From: an uncultured Eubacteriaceae bacterium
GTDB taxonomy: Bacteria; Bacillota; Clostridia; Eubacteriales; Eubacteriaceae
Direction: 5' to 3'
Assembly (NCBI GenBank): GCA_947630385.1
Contig: CANRHG010000076.1
Span: 1-8,385, forward strand
DNA length: 8,385 bases
A program made the position numbers and the translations under genes. How positions within the stretch are numbered: the stretch's first letter is position 1; each line of letters opens with the position of its first letter. A model generated the notes under the pieces. That model was not told the origin of the DNA, did not search any database, and saw only the letters and a list, made by a program, of their open reading frames with translations. Below are positions 1 through 6,484 of the stretch, piece by piece.

Positions 1-272
1 ATTCGCTGCTCGTCAGTCTGGACGTGGCCCAGAAAAAAGCCTACACGGCCGTCGCACTGAAACTCCCGACGGCACAGCTCAAAGATCTGGTCAAAGAGGA
101 CGGCGAATTTTTCGGCCTTCAAAACAGCAGTGGGGGACTGGTTGTTTTTGGCGGGGGTTATCCGATCTTTGAAAACGGCAAACTCCTCGGCGCCATCGGC
201 GTCAGCGGAGGGACCAGTTCGGAGGACACCCAGATCGCCGAAGCCGGTCTTTCGGTCTTAGGGGAAAAATAG
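1..272 (+). CDS. GlcG/HbpS/PduO C-terminal-like (DUF336) protein, 3' fragment
   Basis: Partial gene, open at the left edge; codons are read from base 3, giving about 89 residues to TAG at 270-272. The visible part has the hallmarks of the heme-binding GlcG/HbpS (DUF336, PduO C-terminal) family: an SLDVAQKKAYTAVA segment, a GGLVVFGGGYPI strand and turn, and the closing GAIGVSGGTSSEDTQIAEAG motif. The family is about 130-150 residues, so roughly the N-terminal third is missing, or this could be the C-terminal domain of a longer PduO-like adenosyltransferase fusion. The GTG at base 24 is not the real start because the conserved SLDVAQKKAY block begins before it. Stand-alone members are common in BMC loci, where their exact job is unsettled; heme or cobalamin-related binding has been proposed. 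The pduP start follows after 8 bases, so the two are co-transcribed. Confidence 0.85.
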   Translation, partial: SLLVSLDVAQKKAYTAVALKLPTAQLKDLVKEDGEFFGLQNSSGGLVVFGGGYPIFENGKLLGAIGVSGGTSSEDTQIAEAGLSVLGEK

Positions 273-279
273 AGGTGAG
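272..279 (+). promoter_or_regulatory. Ribosome binding site deciding the pduP start
   Basis: The bases GAGGTGAG overlap the stop codon of the upstream gene and match the anti-Shine-Dalgarno sequence. With GAGG at 272-275, the gap to ATG 281 is five bases. The upstream in-frame GTG at 275 lies inside this site, so it cannot use it as a start. ATG 281 is therefore preferred. Confidence 0.75.
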
Positions 280-280
280 T

Positions 281-337
281 ATGGCTATAGATACACAAGC
301 ATTACAGACGATTATACGTAGAGTAATAGATTCCATG
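281..337 (+). other. Predicted BMC encapsulation peptide of PduP
   Basis: Residues 1-19 (MAIDTQALQTIIRRVIDSM) have hydrophobic residues spaced as on one face of a helix (Leu, Ile, Ile, Val, Ile, Met) with charged or polar residues opposite, then a low-complexity acidic linker before the dehydrogenase fold. The pattern resembles the N-terminal tail that targets Salmonella PduP to the shell. Function here is inferred from that resemblance and the operon. Confidence 0.7.
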
Positions 338-1693
338 GACCTGAAACCGGCCCAAGAAGAAGCGACCGAAGACGGCAAGAACGGGATCTACGAAGATATA
401 GATAAAGCCATCGAAGCCGCGGATAAAGCACAGAAGGAATACATGCGCCTTCCGCTGGCTCGACGCACGGAAATCATAGAAGCGATACGCGACGAATTCG
501 CCAAACCTGAAAACATCGATGAGATCTGTAGGATGGTGGTCGAAGAAACGGGTATGGGCGACTATGAAAACAAGAAGTTAAAACAACAACTCGTCATCGA
601 TAAGACACCGGGCGTAGAAGACCTCGTGACCGAAGCCTTCACGGGCGACGACGGACTCACGCTCGTCGAACTCTCCCCGTTTGGTGTCATCGGGGCGATC
701 ACACCGACGACCAACCCGAACGAAACCATCCTTTGCAATTCCATTGGGATGCTCGCCGCGGGCGATACGGTCGTCTTTTCACCGCATCCGCGTTCGATCA
801 ATTCCTCGCTGCGTACGGTAGAACTGATCAACAAAGCGATCGATTCGGTCGGCGGACCGAAGAACCTGGTCGTAACGACCAACCACCCGTCGCTTGAATC
901 CTCACAAAAACTCATGCAGCATCCGAAGATCCGTATGCTCGTAGCAACCGGTGGCCCGGGCGTGGTCAAAGCGGTTCTTTCCAGCGGCAAAAAAGCCATC
1001 GGGGCCGGTGCCGGAAATCCGCCGGCGCTCGTCGACGAAACGGCCGACATCGAAAAGGCAGCCAAAGACATCATCGACGGTTGCTCCTTCGACAACAACC
1101 TGCCCTGCATCGCGGAAAAAGAAGTCGTCGCGGTCGACCAGATCGCGGATTATCTGATCTTTAACATGAAAAAGCACGGCGCTTACGAAATCAAGGATCA
1201 GGATACGATCGACCGACTGGCAGAAATGGTTTACCCCAAGGATAAGGGCTTAAATCGCGACTTCGTCGGAAAACCCGCGACCTATATCGCCGAAAAACTC
1301 GGGATCGACGTTCCGGAAGGCACCAGGGTCCTCATCATGGAAACCGACAAAGACCATACCCTAGCGCAACAGGAACTCATGATGCCGATCCTTCCGATCG
1401 TACGCGTCAAAGACGTCGACGAGGGGATCGAAACGGCCGTCGAACTCGAACACGGAAACCGCCACACGGCGATCATGCATTCAAACAACGTCAGAAAACT
1501 CGACGAAATGGCAAAGAAAGTCCAGACGACGATCTTTGTCAAAAACGGCCCGAGTTACGCCGGAATCGGCGTCGGCGGCGAAGGCCATACGACCTTCACT
1601 ATCGCCGGACCGACCGGAGAGGGTCTTACGTCCGCGCGGACGTTTGCCCGCAAGAGACGTTGCGTCTTAGTAGGAAGTTTTAATATCCGTTAG
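281..1693 (+). CDS. pduP: CoA-acylating aldehyde dehydrogenase of a bacterial microcompartment (PduP/EutE type)
   Basis: A 470-residue enzyme, close to the usual 460-470 of PduP and EutE. It converts an aldehyde (propionaldehyde or acetaldehyde class), CoA and NAD+ to acyl-CoA and NADH in the BMC lumen. Family signatures are PFGVIGAITPTTNP near residues 133-146, the glycine-rich ATGGPGVVKAVLSSGKKAIG segment, GAGNPPALVDETADI, and the catalytic cysteine in NNLPCIAEKE at Cys276. The first 19 residues form a short amphipathic helix followed by an acidic linker, matching the N-terminal encapsulation peptide known for Salmonella PduP. The start at ATG 281 is chosen because GTG 275 lies in the ribosome binding site. 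It sits between the DUF336 gene (8-base gap) and pduS (8-base gap), clearly one operon. Substrate chain length cannot be read from sequence; eutE is the alternative name. Confidence 0.95.
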   Translation: MAIDTQALQTIIRRVIDSMDLKPAQEEATEDGKNGIYEDIDKAIEAADKAQKEYMRLPLARRTEIIEAIRDEFAKPENIDEICRMVVEETGMGDYENKKLKQQLVIDKTPGVEDLVTEAFTGDDGLTLVELSPFGVIGAITPTTNPNETILCNSIGMLAAGDTVVFSPHPRSINSSLRTVELINKAIDSVGGPKNLVVTTNHPSLESSQKLMQHPKIRMLVATGGPGVVKAVLSSGKKAIGAGAGNPPALVDETADIEKAAKDIIDGCSFDNNLPCIAEKEVVAVDQIADYLIFNMKKHGAYEIKDQDTIDRLAEMVYPKDKGLNRDFVGKPATYIAEKLGIDVPEGTRVLIMETDKDHTLAQQELMMPILPIVRVKDVDEGIETAVELEHGNRHTAIMHSNNVRKLDEMAKKVQTTIFVKNGPSYAGIGVGGEGHTTFTIAGPTGEGLTSARTFARKRRCVLVGSFNIR

Positions 1694-1701
1694 GTGGACC
1701 T

Positions 1702-3027
1702 ATGCAGGAGAATCTAGTAGATCTTGTAAAAGATGCAGGTATCGTCGGCGCCGGGGGCGCCGGCTTTCCCACCCACGTGAAGGTCGATGCCAAGGCGGAT
1801 ACGGTCATCGTCAACGGGGCCGAATGTGAACCGCTGCTACGGGTCGACCAACAACTCATGGACGTCCGGGCGAGGGAACTCCTCGAAGCCCTAAACGCGG
1901 TCGTAGAACACGTCGGGGCCAAAGAAGGCGTGATCGGTCTAAAAAAGAAATACACACCAGCTATTGCTTCTTTAAACAAGAACCTCGCGGATTTTCCGAA
2001 GTTGAGGATATTCCAGCTGGAAAACTTTTATCCGGCCGGAGACGAGCAAAATCTTGTTTACGAAGTAACCGGCAAAATCGTCCCGGAAGGCGGGATCCCG
2101 CTCAACGTCGGGGCCCTCGTCATGAACGTCGAATCGCTGCTGCAGCTAAACGACAAGATCCAGGAAGACAAGCCGGTCATCGATAAATACATCACCGTTA
2201 CGGGAGCGGTAAAACACCCCATGACGACGGTCGTTCCACTGGGAATCACGGCACAAGAAGCCATCGACCTAGCCGGCGGCGCTCTGATCGACGATTACGT
2301 CATCATCAACGGCGGCCCGATGATGGGCAAGATCGTTGCCCCCGATTCCTTTGTGACAAAAACGACCAAAGGGTTTATCGTACTCCCAGCCGACCATCAA
2401 GTCATCGAGTCCAAAGACCGTCCGGCAAGTAGAAGCCTAAAAGACGCGGCCATCGCCTGCATGCAGTGCTCGCTTTGCACGGAAGTCTGCCCGAGACACC
2501 GCCTCGGCCATCATTTGGAACCGCACAAACTCATGCGCGTCGCCGCTTACGGCTCGACCCTCGACGAGGCGACCTCACCGACGAACGCGTTTTTGTGCGT
2601 AGACTGTGGGCTTTGCCAGTACGCCTGTGTACACGACCTTCAGCCCTGGAAAGTCAACCGCAGCCTAAAAGAGATGATGGGTAAAAACGGGATCAAAAAC
2701 CCACACCACGAACAACCCGAAGAAGCTATCCGGTTCGCGGACACGCACCGTTTTGACGTGCACCGCCTTATAAAGCGGCTCGGCCTAGAACCCTACGACG
2801 TCGAAGCCCCGCTACAGGACACACAGGTTGTTTTCAAGGAAGTCACGCTTCCGCTTTCACAACACATCGGCGCCCCGTCAAAACCGGTCGTAGCGGTCGG
2901 GGACAAAGTCAACCGTGGGGATTTGATCGCGGACATTCCGGAAGGAAGCCTCGGGGCTAAGATCTTCGCCAGCATCGACGGGACCGTCTCCAGCGTTGAC
3001 GGCGGCCAGATCACGATTCAGGCGTAG
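1702..3027 (+). CDS. pduS: PduS-like RnfC-family flavin/iron-sulfur electron-transfer protein of the BMC
   Basis: A 441-residue protein, near the ~450 of Salmonella PduS. The N-terminus has the RnfC/NuoF-like segment GIVGAGGAGFPTHVK (about residues 13-27) and VNGAECEP, typical of the FMN/NADH-binding fold. A SLBB-like middle (about residues 160-215, including GGPMMGK) follows. Two CxxCxxCxxxC motifs, Cys253/256/259/263 and Cys299/302/305/309, should hold two [4Fe-4S] clusters. The C-terminus (about 390-441, with VVAVGDKVNRGDLIA and ASIDGTV) is the lipoyl-like sandwich domain of RnfC. In known systems PduS is a flavoprotein cobalamin reductase that binds the shell protein PduT, and may re-oxidise NADH across the shell. 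It starts at ATG 1702 behind a TAGGTGGA site overlapping the pduP stop; pduT follows directly. Whether cobalamin is the acceptor here is not shown, as no B12 enzyme is visible. Confidence 0.93.
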   Translation: MQENLVDLVKDAGIVGAGGAGFPTHVKVDAKADTVIVNGAECEPLLRVDQQLMDVRARELLEALNAVVEHVGAKEGVIGLKKKYTPAIASLNKNLADFPKLRIFQLENFYPAGDEQNLVYEVTGKIVPEGGIPLNVGALVMNVESLLQLNDKIQEDKPVIDKYITVTGAVKHPMTTVVPLGITAQEAIDLAGGALIDDYVIINGGPMMGKIVAPDSFVTKTTKGFIVLPADHQVIESKDRPASRSLKDAAIACMQCSLCTEVCPRHRLGHHLEPHKLMRVAAYGSTLDEATSPTNAFLCVDCGLCQYACVHDLQPWKVNRSLKEMMGKNGIKNPHHEQPEEAIRFADTHRFDVHRLIKRLGLEPYDVEAPLQDTQVVFKEVTLPLSQHIGAPSKPVVAVGDKVNRGDLIADIPEGSLGAKIFASIDGTVSSVDGGQITIQA

Positions 3028-3035
3028 TGGATTTT

Positions 3036-3050
3036 GGGAGAAAAATATTG
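3036..3050 (+). promoter_or_regulatory. Ribosome binding site and TTG start of pduT
   Basis: GGGAG at 3036-3040 lies seven bases before TTG 3048, a standard spacing. The upstream in-frame GTG at 3027, which overlaps the pduS stop, lacks a good site and would add seven residues not seen in PduT proteins. Confidence 0.7.
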
Positions 3051-3596
3051 GATAAAGCATTAGGTTTTATAGAATTTAAGACGATACCGGTAGGCGTTGA
3101 AGCGACGGACGAAATGCTCAAGGCGGGAAACGTCGAGCTCGTCATGTCGTCTGCGATCTGCCCGGGCAAATATCTATCGATCATAACCGGAGACGTCGGG
3201 GCGGTCAAGAATTCGATCCGCAACGGGGAAGTGACCGGAGGTTCGTACGTTATCGACAGCTTCACGATTCCGAACATCCACAACTCCGTCATGCCGGCCC
3301 TGCTCGGAATACAGGAAGTTCCAGAACTCGAGTCTATTGGTATGATCGAAACGATCGACGGGATCTCTTCGATCCTGGCAGCCGACGCTGCAGCCAAAGC
3401 TTCAAATATTAAACTCTTAGAAGTTCGGATTGCCCGAGGTCTTGGTGGAAAAGCATTTTTGACGATGACCGGAGACATATCTGCGGTCAAGACGGCGATA
3501 AACGCGGCGATCAATGAATTAAGCAGTACGGGTACGATCACGAGCCATATTGCGATCGCAAATCCACATAAAGATATCAGAAACGCTTTGGTTTAG
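3048..3596 (+). CDS. pduT: Tandem BMC-domain shell protein with Fe-S ligand cysteine (PduT type)
   Basis: A 182-residue protein from TTG 3048, against about 184 for PduT. It has two BMC shell domains. The first, about residues 3-85, includes ALGFIEF, GVEATDEMLKAGNVEL and ICPGKYL. The second, about 96-180, includes IGMIETIDGISSILAADAAAKASNI and a GKAFLTMTGDISAVKTAI segment. Such proteins form pseudohexameric trimers in the shell. Cys38 in ICPGK falls exactly where known PduT proteins have the cysteine that, three per trimer, binds a [4Fe-4S] cluster in the central pore. This supports electron transfer across the shell, with PduS as the likely inner partner. It is the last gene of the operon, 21 bases after pduS and 10 before a strong terminator. 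Confidence 0.94.
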   Translation: MDKALGFIEFKTIPVGVEATDEMLKAGNVELVMSSAICPGKYLSIITGDVGAVKNSIRNGEVTGGSYVIDSFTIPNIHNSVMPALLGIQEVPELESIGMIETIDGISSILAADAAAKASNIKLLEVRIARGLGGKAFLTMTGDISAVKTAINAAINELSSTGTITSHIAIANPHKDIRNALV

Positions 3597-3606
3597 GATA
3601 AAATTA

Positions 3607-3639
3607 AGACTGGAGATTGTGTATCTTCAGTCTTTTTTT
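3607..3639 (+). terminator. Intrinsic terminator closing the BMC operon
   Basis: An 11-bp stem (3607-3617 with 3623-3633, one G-U pair) has a five-base loop and runs into seven Ts at 3633-3639. It starts 10 bases after the pduT stop and separates the BMC operon from the ParA unit. Confidence 0.92.
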
Positions 3640-3677
3640 ATATTTTTGAACCGACGGGATTTAAAGGCCAGATTTCA

Positions 3678-3707
3678 AAACCGTTTTTGACTGAAAACGT
3701 TTGTAAT
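3678..3707 (+). promoter_or_regulatory. Inverted repeat and possible -10 element upstream of the parA-like gene
   Basis: The 138-base gap between pduT and the parA-like gene holds the terminator and this element. CGTTTT at 3682-3687 pairs with AAAACG at 3694-3699, extended by AAA/TTT past one bulged C, giving a 9-bp interrupted palindrome. TGTAAT at 3702-3707 matches five of six -10 positions and abuts the palindrome, but there is no good -35 at 16-18 bases. A promoter must lie in this gap if the terminator is effective. The palindrome could be an operator, as ParA operons are often autoregulated. This is inference. Confidence 0.3.
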
Positions 3708-3734
3708 CCGGCCGGGACCCGCTAGGTGAAAGAC

Positions 3735-4499
3735 ATGAAAACGGTTAGCTTTTTTAATTTAAAAGGCGGTTGCGGAAAGACGACCTCGATTTTAAATCTG
3801 GGCTCGCTCCTCGCAAGAGAGCCGGAGAACAAGAAGGTGCTGCTGATCGATTCCGACATGCAGTCGAACCTGACTTCCTCTCTGGTGGACTACGATCTGG
3901 AACGGGCGAGTATTTACGATCTACTGATCGAAGACAGGCCGATTAAAGACGTGATCGTTAGCGTCGGCGAGAACATCGATCTGATCCCGTCGAATCTTAC
4001 GATGGCCATGGCCGACCCGAAGATTTACGAGAAGACGCAACCCCAGGAGATATTAAAGAAAAAACTCGATGAAATCAAAGACCAGTATGACTATTGTTTA
4101 ATTGATTGTTCTCCGTCTTTTAGTATGACTACGATCAACGCGATCATAGCCAGTGATGAGATTTTTATCCCGCTGTCTACGGAGTACTACGCGATCGACG
4201 GGGTACAACTTTTAGAAGATATGCTCGATTACATCAACGAGCTTTACGGGCAGGAAAACAAGATCGATTTGATTTTTGCGGCCATCCACGACCGCAGAAA
4301 CAACATCAACCGCATGCAGATCCAGAACTTAGAAGAGTCCTACCCGGATCAGTTTTCCAAGCGTTACATACGAAAAAACGTCGCTTTGGTCGAGTCCCCC
4401 GTCTTTCAGGAATGTATCTTTGATTACAAACCAAGAAGTAGCGGGGCCAAAGACTACAAAGCACTTTTTGAAGATATCAAAAATCGGGGGTTATTTTAA
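3735..4499 (+). CDS. ParA/Soj-family partitioning ATPase
   Basis: A 254-residue Walker-type ATPase, the size of small ParA/Soj/McdA proteins without an extra N-terminal DNA-binding domain. The deviant Walker A motif KGGCGKTT spans residues 10-17 and includes signature Lys10. Walker A' is LIDSDMQSN with Asp39 and Asp41; Met42 replaces the usual Pro. Walker B is CLIDCSPS with Asp124. The C-terminal part has the family pattern RYIRKNVALVES...FDYKPRSSGAKDYKAL, rich in basic residues of the kind used for nonspecific DNA binding. ATG 3735 is chosen over GTG 3726 because AGGTGA at 3724-3729 is a well-spaced ribosome binding site for it and overlaps the GTG. The stop overlaps the next start (TAATG), so the two are translationally coupled. 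Such ATPases form nucleoid-bound gradients that move DNA or protein cargo; the cargo here is unknown. No ParB gene or parS-like site is visible. Confidence 0.9.
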   Translation: MKTVSFFNLKGGCGKTTSILNLGSLLAREPENKKVLLIDSDMQSNLTSSLVDYDLERASIYDLLIEDRPIKDVIVSVGENIDLIPSNLTMAMADPKIYEKTQPQEILKKKLDEIKDQYDYCLIDCSPSFSMTTINAIIASDEIFIPLSTEYYAIDGVQLLEDMLDYINELYGQENKIDLIFAAIHDRRNNINRMQIQNLEESYPDQFSKRYIRKNVALVESPVFQECIFDYKPRSSGAKDYKALFEDIKNRGLF

Positions 4500-6451
4500 T
4501 GGCTCGAAGAAAGAAAAAGAATTTAAGCAGTCAGTTAAAAAAACATCAAAAGAACATGAAAAAGCAGAACGATCTTAAGGACCGCATCGACAATGAAGAC
4601 AGAAAGGTCTTAGAGGCGCTTGCGAACGCGCCCAGTACCGAAGGCGTAAAGACGAGCGTCGTCGATACCCAGGCCGCGCCGGATGTTGCCGATCAGCTCG
4701 CGGCGGCCGCGGTGGAAAATAAAACCGAACAAAAAGAAGGCCTAGAAGAAGCCGGTGCCGTCCAGGCGACGGTCCTTGAAGGGGAAAAACTCAACCAGTG
4801 GCAGGCCCAGTCCGACGCCTTTAGCGACACGGAAGCGGCCGTAGAAGCCGGCGCGACCGCCCCCCATCCCGAACCCACGGTAGGGGACGAAATCGAAGAC
4901 AAAACCCAGGGCGTAGAAACGAGCGTGGTCGATCAAGAAGCGGCCCCGAACGTCGCCGATGAACTGGCCCCGGAAGTTCCCGAAACAAAGGCGGAAGAAA
5001 AGGAAGGCTTAGAGACGGCCGAGTCGGCGGAGGATACGATCCTGGAAGGGGAAAAACTCAACCAGTGGCAGGCCGAGTACAACGCCTTTAGTGAAACCGA
5101 AGCCGCGGTCGAAGATGGGGCGACCAAGCCCCATCCGGAGCCTACGGTCGGGGATGAAGCAAAGACCAGCCCTGTTCCAAAATACACGCTCGTGGGCGAT
5201 CGGGTAAAAGAAAAAGCCGCGCATGAAGAGGAAGCGACAAAATCCCATCCTGCCTCTGAAGGCGTAACGACGAGCGTCATCGACCAGCAGGCCGCCCCGG
5301 ACGTAGCCGATATGCTCGCGCCGGAAGTTCCGGAAACAAAAGCGGAAGAAAAAGAAGGTCTCGAGATAGCCGAATCGGTGGAGGATACGATCCTTGAAGG
5401 GGAAAAACTCAACCAGTGGCAGGCCGAGTACAACGCCTTTAGCGAAACCGAAGCGGCGGTCGAGGACGGAGCGACCAAGCCCCATCCAGAGCCGACGGTC
5501 GGGGATGAAGCAAAGACCAGCCCGGTCCCAAAATACACGCTCGTGGGCGATCGGATTAAAGAAAAAGCCGCGCTTGAAGAGGAAGCTACAAAATCCCAAC
5601 CTGCCTCTGGAGGCGTAACGACGAGCGTCGTCGATCAGCAGGCCGCTCCGGACGTAGCCGATATGCTCGCGCCAGAAGTACCCGAAACAAAGACGGAAGA
5701 AAAAGAAGGACTCGAGATAGCCGAGTCGGCAGAGGATACGATCCTAGAAGGGGAAAAACTCAACCAGTGGCAGGCCGAGTACAACGCCTTTAGTGAAACC
5801 GAAGCCGCGGTCGAAGACGGAGCGACAAAACCGCATCCTGCTCCCACGGTCGGGGATGAAGTTAAGACCAGTCCGGTTCCAAAACACACCCTCGTGGGCG
5901 ATTGGGTCAAATACCACGCGGCGCTGGAAGATGTAAAGGCGCCGAACTACGAAAAGTTCTCGGATGAGAGCCTAAACGACTTTAAAGAAAGGGTCTTAAC
6001 CTCGGAAATTGAGCGCTTAACGGGGAAACTTAGCGAACTTACAGGCAAACAGATCAACGTCGTCGAAGACCAGATCGCACCGAGTTACGACGCTCAACTG
6101 CGTTCGGAAGTCATACCGACCAAGAAAGAAGCCGAGGAAGGTCTAGAAGACGCGAGCGCTACGGTATCGGAAGTCCTCGAAGGGGATACCCTCGATCAGT
6201 GGCAGGCCCAGTCCGACGTCTTTAGCGAAACCAACGCGGCCGTTGACGCCGGGGCGACCCATCCGAGCCCGGAACTGACCGCAGGCGAACTCGACGATCT
6301 GGGATTGACGGAAGCTTCACCCGAAGATATAAGCAAAGTCGTCTACGACGATTTGGTCTCCGGTGAGAAGGTGCGCAAGCGTCCGGAAAACGGCAAGCTA
6401 GAAGCGAAGAACCACCCGATCGAAAAAGAATTACCAATTTATCTATTATAA
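4499..6451 (+). CDS. Repeat-rich acidic protein with basic N-terminus, putative ParA partner
   Basis: A 650-residue protein I do not recognise. Residues 1-36 are very basic (RRKKK at 3-7, then paired lysines at 14-15 and 21-22), and the rest is mainly acidic. Residues 49-480 hold four head-to-tail repeats of up to 117 residues. A short, possibly helical linker at about 481-518 and a fifth, diverged repeat at about 519-597 follow. Each repeat has a TSVVDxQAAPDVAD block, an EEKEGLE block, LEGEKLNQWQA, an ETEAAVEDGAT block and HPEPTVGDE. Trp occurs only in the repeats: five in QWQA (101, 190, 307, 424, 568) and one in GDWV. There are no cysteines, no signal peptide and no membrane segment, so it is probably cytoplasmic and partly disordered. 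ATG overlaps the ParA stop by one base. A basic N-terminal tail fits a ParA-stimulating partner (ParB- or McdB-like), with the repeats as a cargo-binding or scaffold region. That role is inferred from position and charge only. Confidence 0.85.
   Translation: MARRKKKNLSSQLKKHQKNMKKQNDLKDRIDNEDRKVLEALANAPSTEGVKTSVVDTQAAPDVADQLAAAAVENKTEQKEGLEEAGAVQATVLEGEKLNQWQAQSDAFSDTEAAVEAGATAPHPEPTVGDEIEDKTQGVETSVVDQEAAPNVADELAPEVPETKAEEKEGLETAESAEDTILEGEKLNQWQAEYNAFSETEAAVEDGATKPHPEPTVGDEAKTSPVPKYTLVGDRVKEKAAHEEEATKSHPASEGVTTSVIDQQAAPDVADMLAPEVPETKAEEKEGLEIAESVEDTILEGEKLNQWQAEYNAFSETEAAVEDGATKPHPEPTVGDEAKTSPVPKYTLVGDRIKEKAALEEEATKSQPASGGVTTSVVDQQAAPDVADMLAPEVPETKTEEKEGLEIAESAEDTILEGEKLNQWQAEYNAFSETEAAVEDGATKPHPAPTVGDEVKTSPVPKHTLVGDWVKYHAALEDVKAPNYEKFSDESLNDFKERVLTSEIERLTGKLSELTGKQINVVEDQIAPSYDAQLRSEVIPTKKEAEEGLEDASATVSEVLEGDTLDQWQAQSDVFSETNAAVDAGATHPSPELTAGELDDLGLTEASPEDISKVVYDDLVSGEKVRKRPENGKLEAKNHPIEKELPIYLL
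4643..5940 (+). repeat. Four tandem in-frame coding repeats (89, 117, 117 and about 110 residues)
   Basis: Units begin at the Gly-Val of GVxTSVxD: unit 1 at 4643-4909, unit 2 at 4910-5260, unit 3 at 5261-5611 and unit 4 at 5612 to about 5940. Units 2 and 3 are both exactly 351 bases. Unit 1 lacks the last part (the KTSPVPKYTLVGD block and the Lys/Glu-rich tail). A 47-base stretch is identical in units 2-4 (starts 5045, 5396, 5747; period 351). Flanking codons differ mostly at third positions, so the protein is being conserved. Confidence 0.95.
6053..6289 (+). repeat. Fifth, diverged copy of the coding repeat
   Basis: Residues about 519-597 keep the order of motifs: VVEDQIAPSYDAQL for the first block, EAEEGLEDAS for the second, LEGDTLDQWQAQSDVFSETNAAV and then GATHPSPELTAGE. 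It is separated from unit 4 by about 37 residues of charged, probably helical sequence. Its QWQAQSD wording is nearest to unit 1, so the outer units look older and the inner ones more recently duplicated. Confidence 0.85.
6305..6333 (+). promoter_or_regulatory. Candidate sigma70-type promoter for dnaX inside the repeat gene
   Basis: TTGACG at 6305-6310 and TATAAG at 6328-6333 each match five of six consensus bases and are exactly 17 bases apart. Transcription would start near 6340, about 145 bases before the dnaX ATG. The terminator at 6458-6483 lies between them, so the transcript would have to read through it. The bases are also codons of the repeat gene, so chance is possible. Confidence 0.45.
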
Positions 6452-6457
6452 ATTTAC

Positions 6458-6483
6458 GTCATCCGTTCGGATGACTTTTTTTT
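6458..6483 (+). terminator. Intrinsic terminator between the repeat gene and dnaX
   Basis: A perfect 7-bp stem (GTCATCC with GGATGAC) and a GTTC loop are followed by eight Ts at 6476-6483. It starts seven bases after the repeat-gene stop and ends two bases before the dnaX ATG, so it would end ParA-unit transcripts exactly at the dnaX start. Confidence 0.88.
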
Positions 6484-6484
6484 C

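Noticed and set aside
562..1110. Antisense 182-codon frame opposite pduP
   Set aside because: Lies fully inside a strongly supported gene, has no recognisable domain and is explained by the codon bias of pduP.
3027..3047. GTG 3027 as the pduT start
   Set aside because: It lacks a spaced ribosome binding site and adds residues before the normal PduT N-terminus, while TTG 3048 has GGGAG seven bases upstream and gives Cys38 at the known position.
3011..3541. Antisense 176-codon frame opposite pduT
   Set aside because: pduT is certain from its BMC domains; the antisense product matches nothing and runs into pduS.
3687..3692. TTGACT as a -35 box upstream of the parA-like gene
   Set aside because: No -10-like sequence occurs at 16-18 bases downstream; the region there is GC-rich.
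3640..3734. parS-like centromere site
   Set aside because: No match to the conserved chromosomal parS palindrome (GTTTCACGTGAAAC type) in this gap, and no ParB gene is present.
4933..5599. Two long antisense reading frames (201 and 196 codons) and a + strand frame at 5394-5618 over the repeats
   Set aside because: They are open only because the coding repeat is duplicated in DNA; their proteins are low-complexity mirror images of the repeat, with no ribosome binding site or family match.
4643..6289. CRISPR array or noncoding satellite
   Set aside because: The repeats are 267-351 bases long, in one open frame, with synonymous variation and no spacers, so they are coding.
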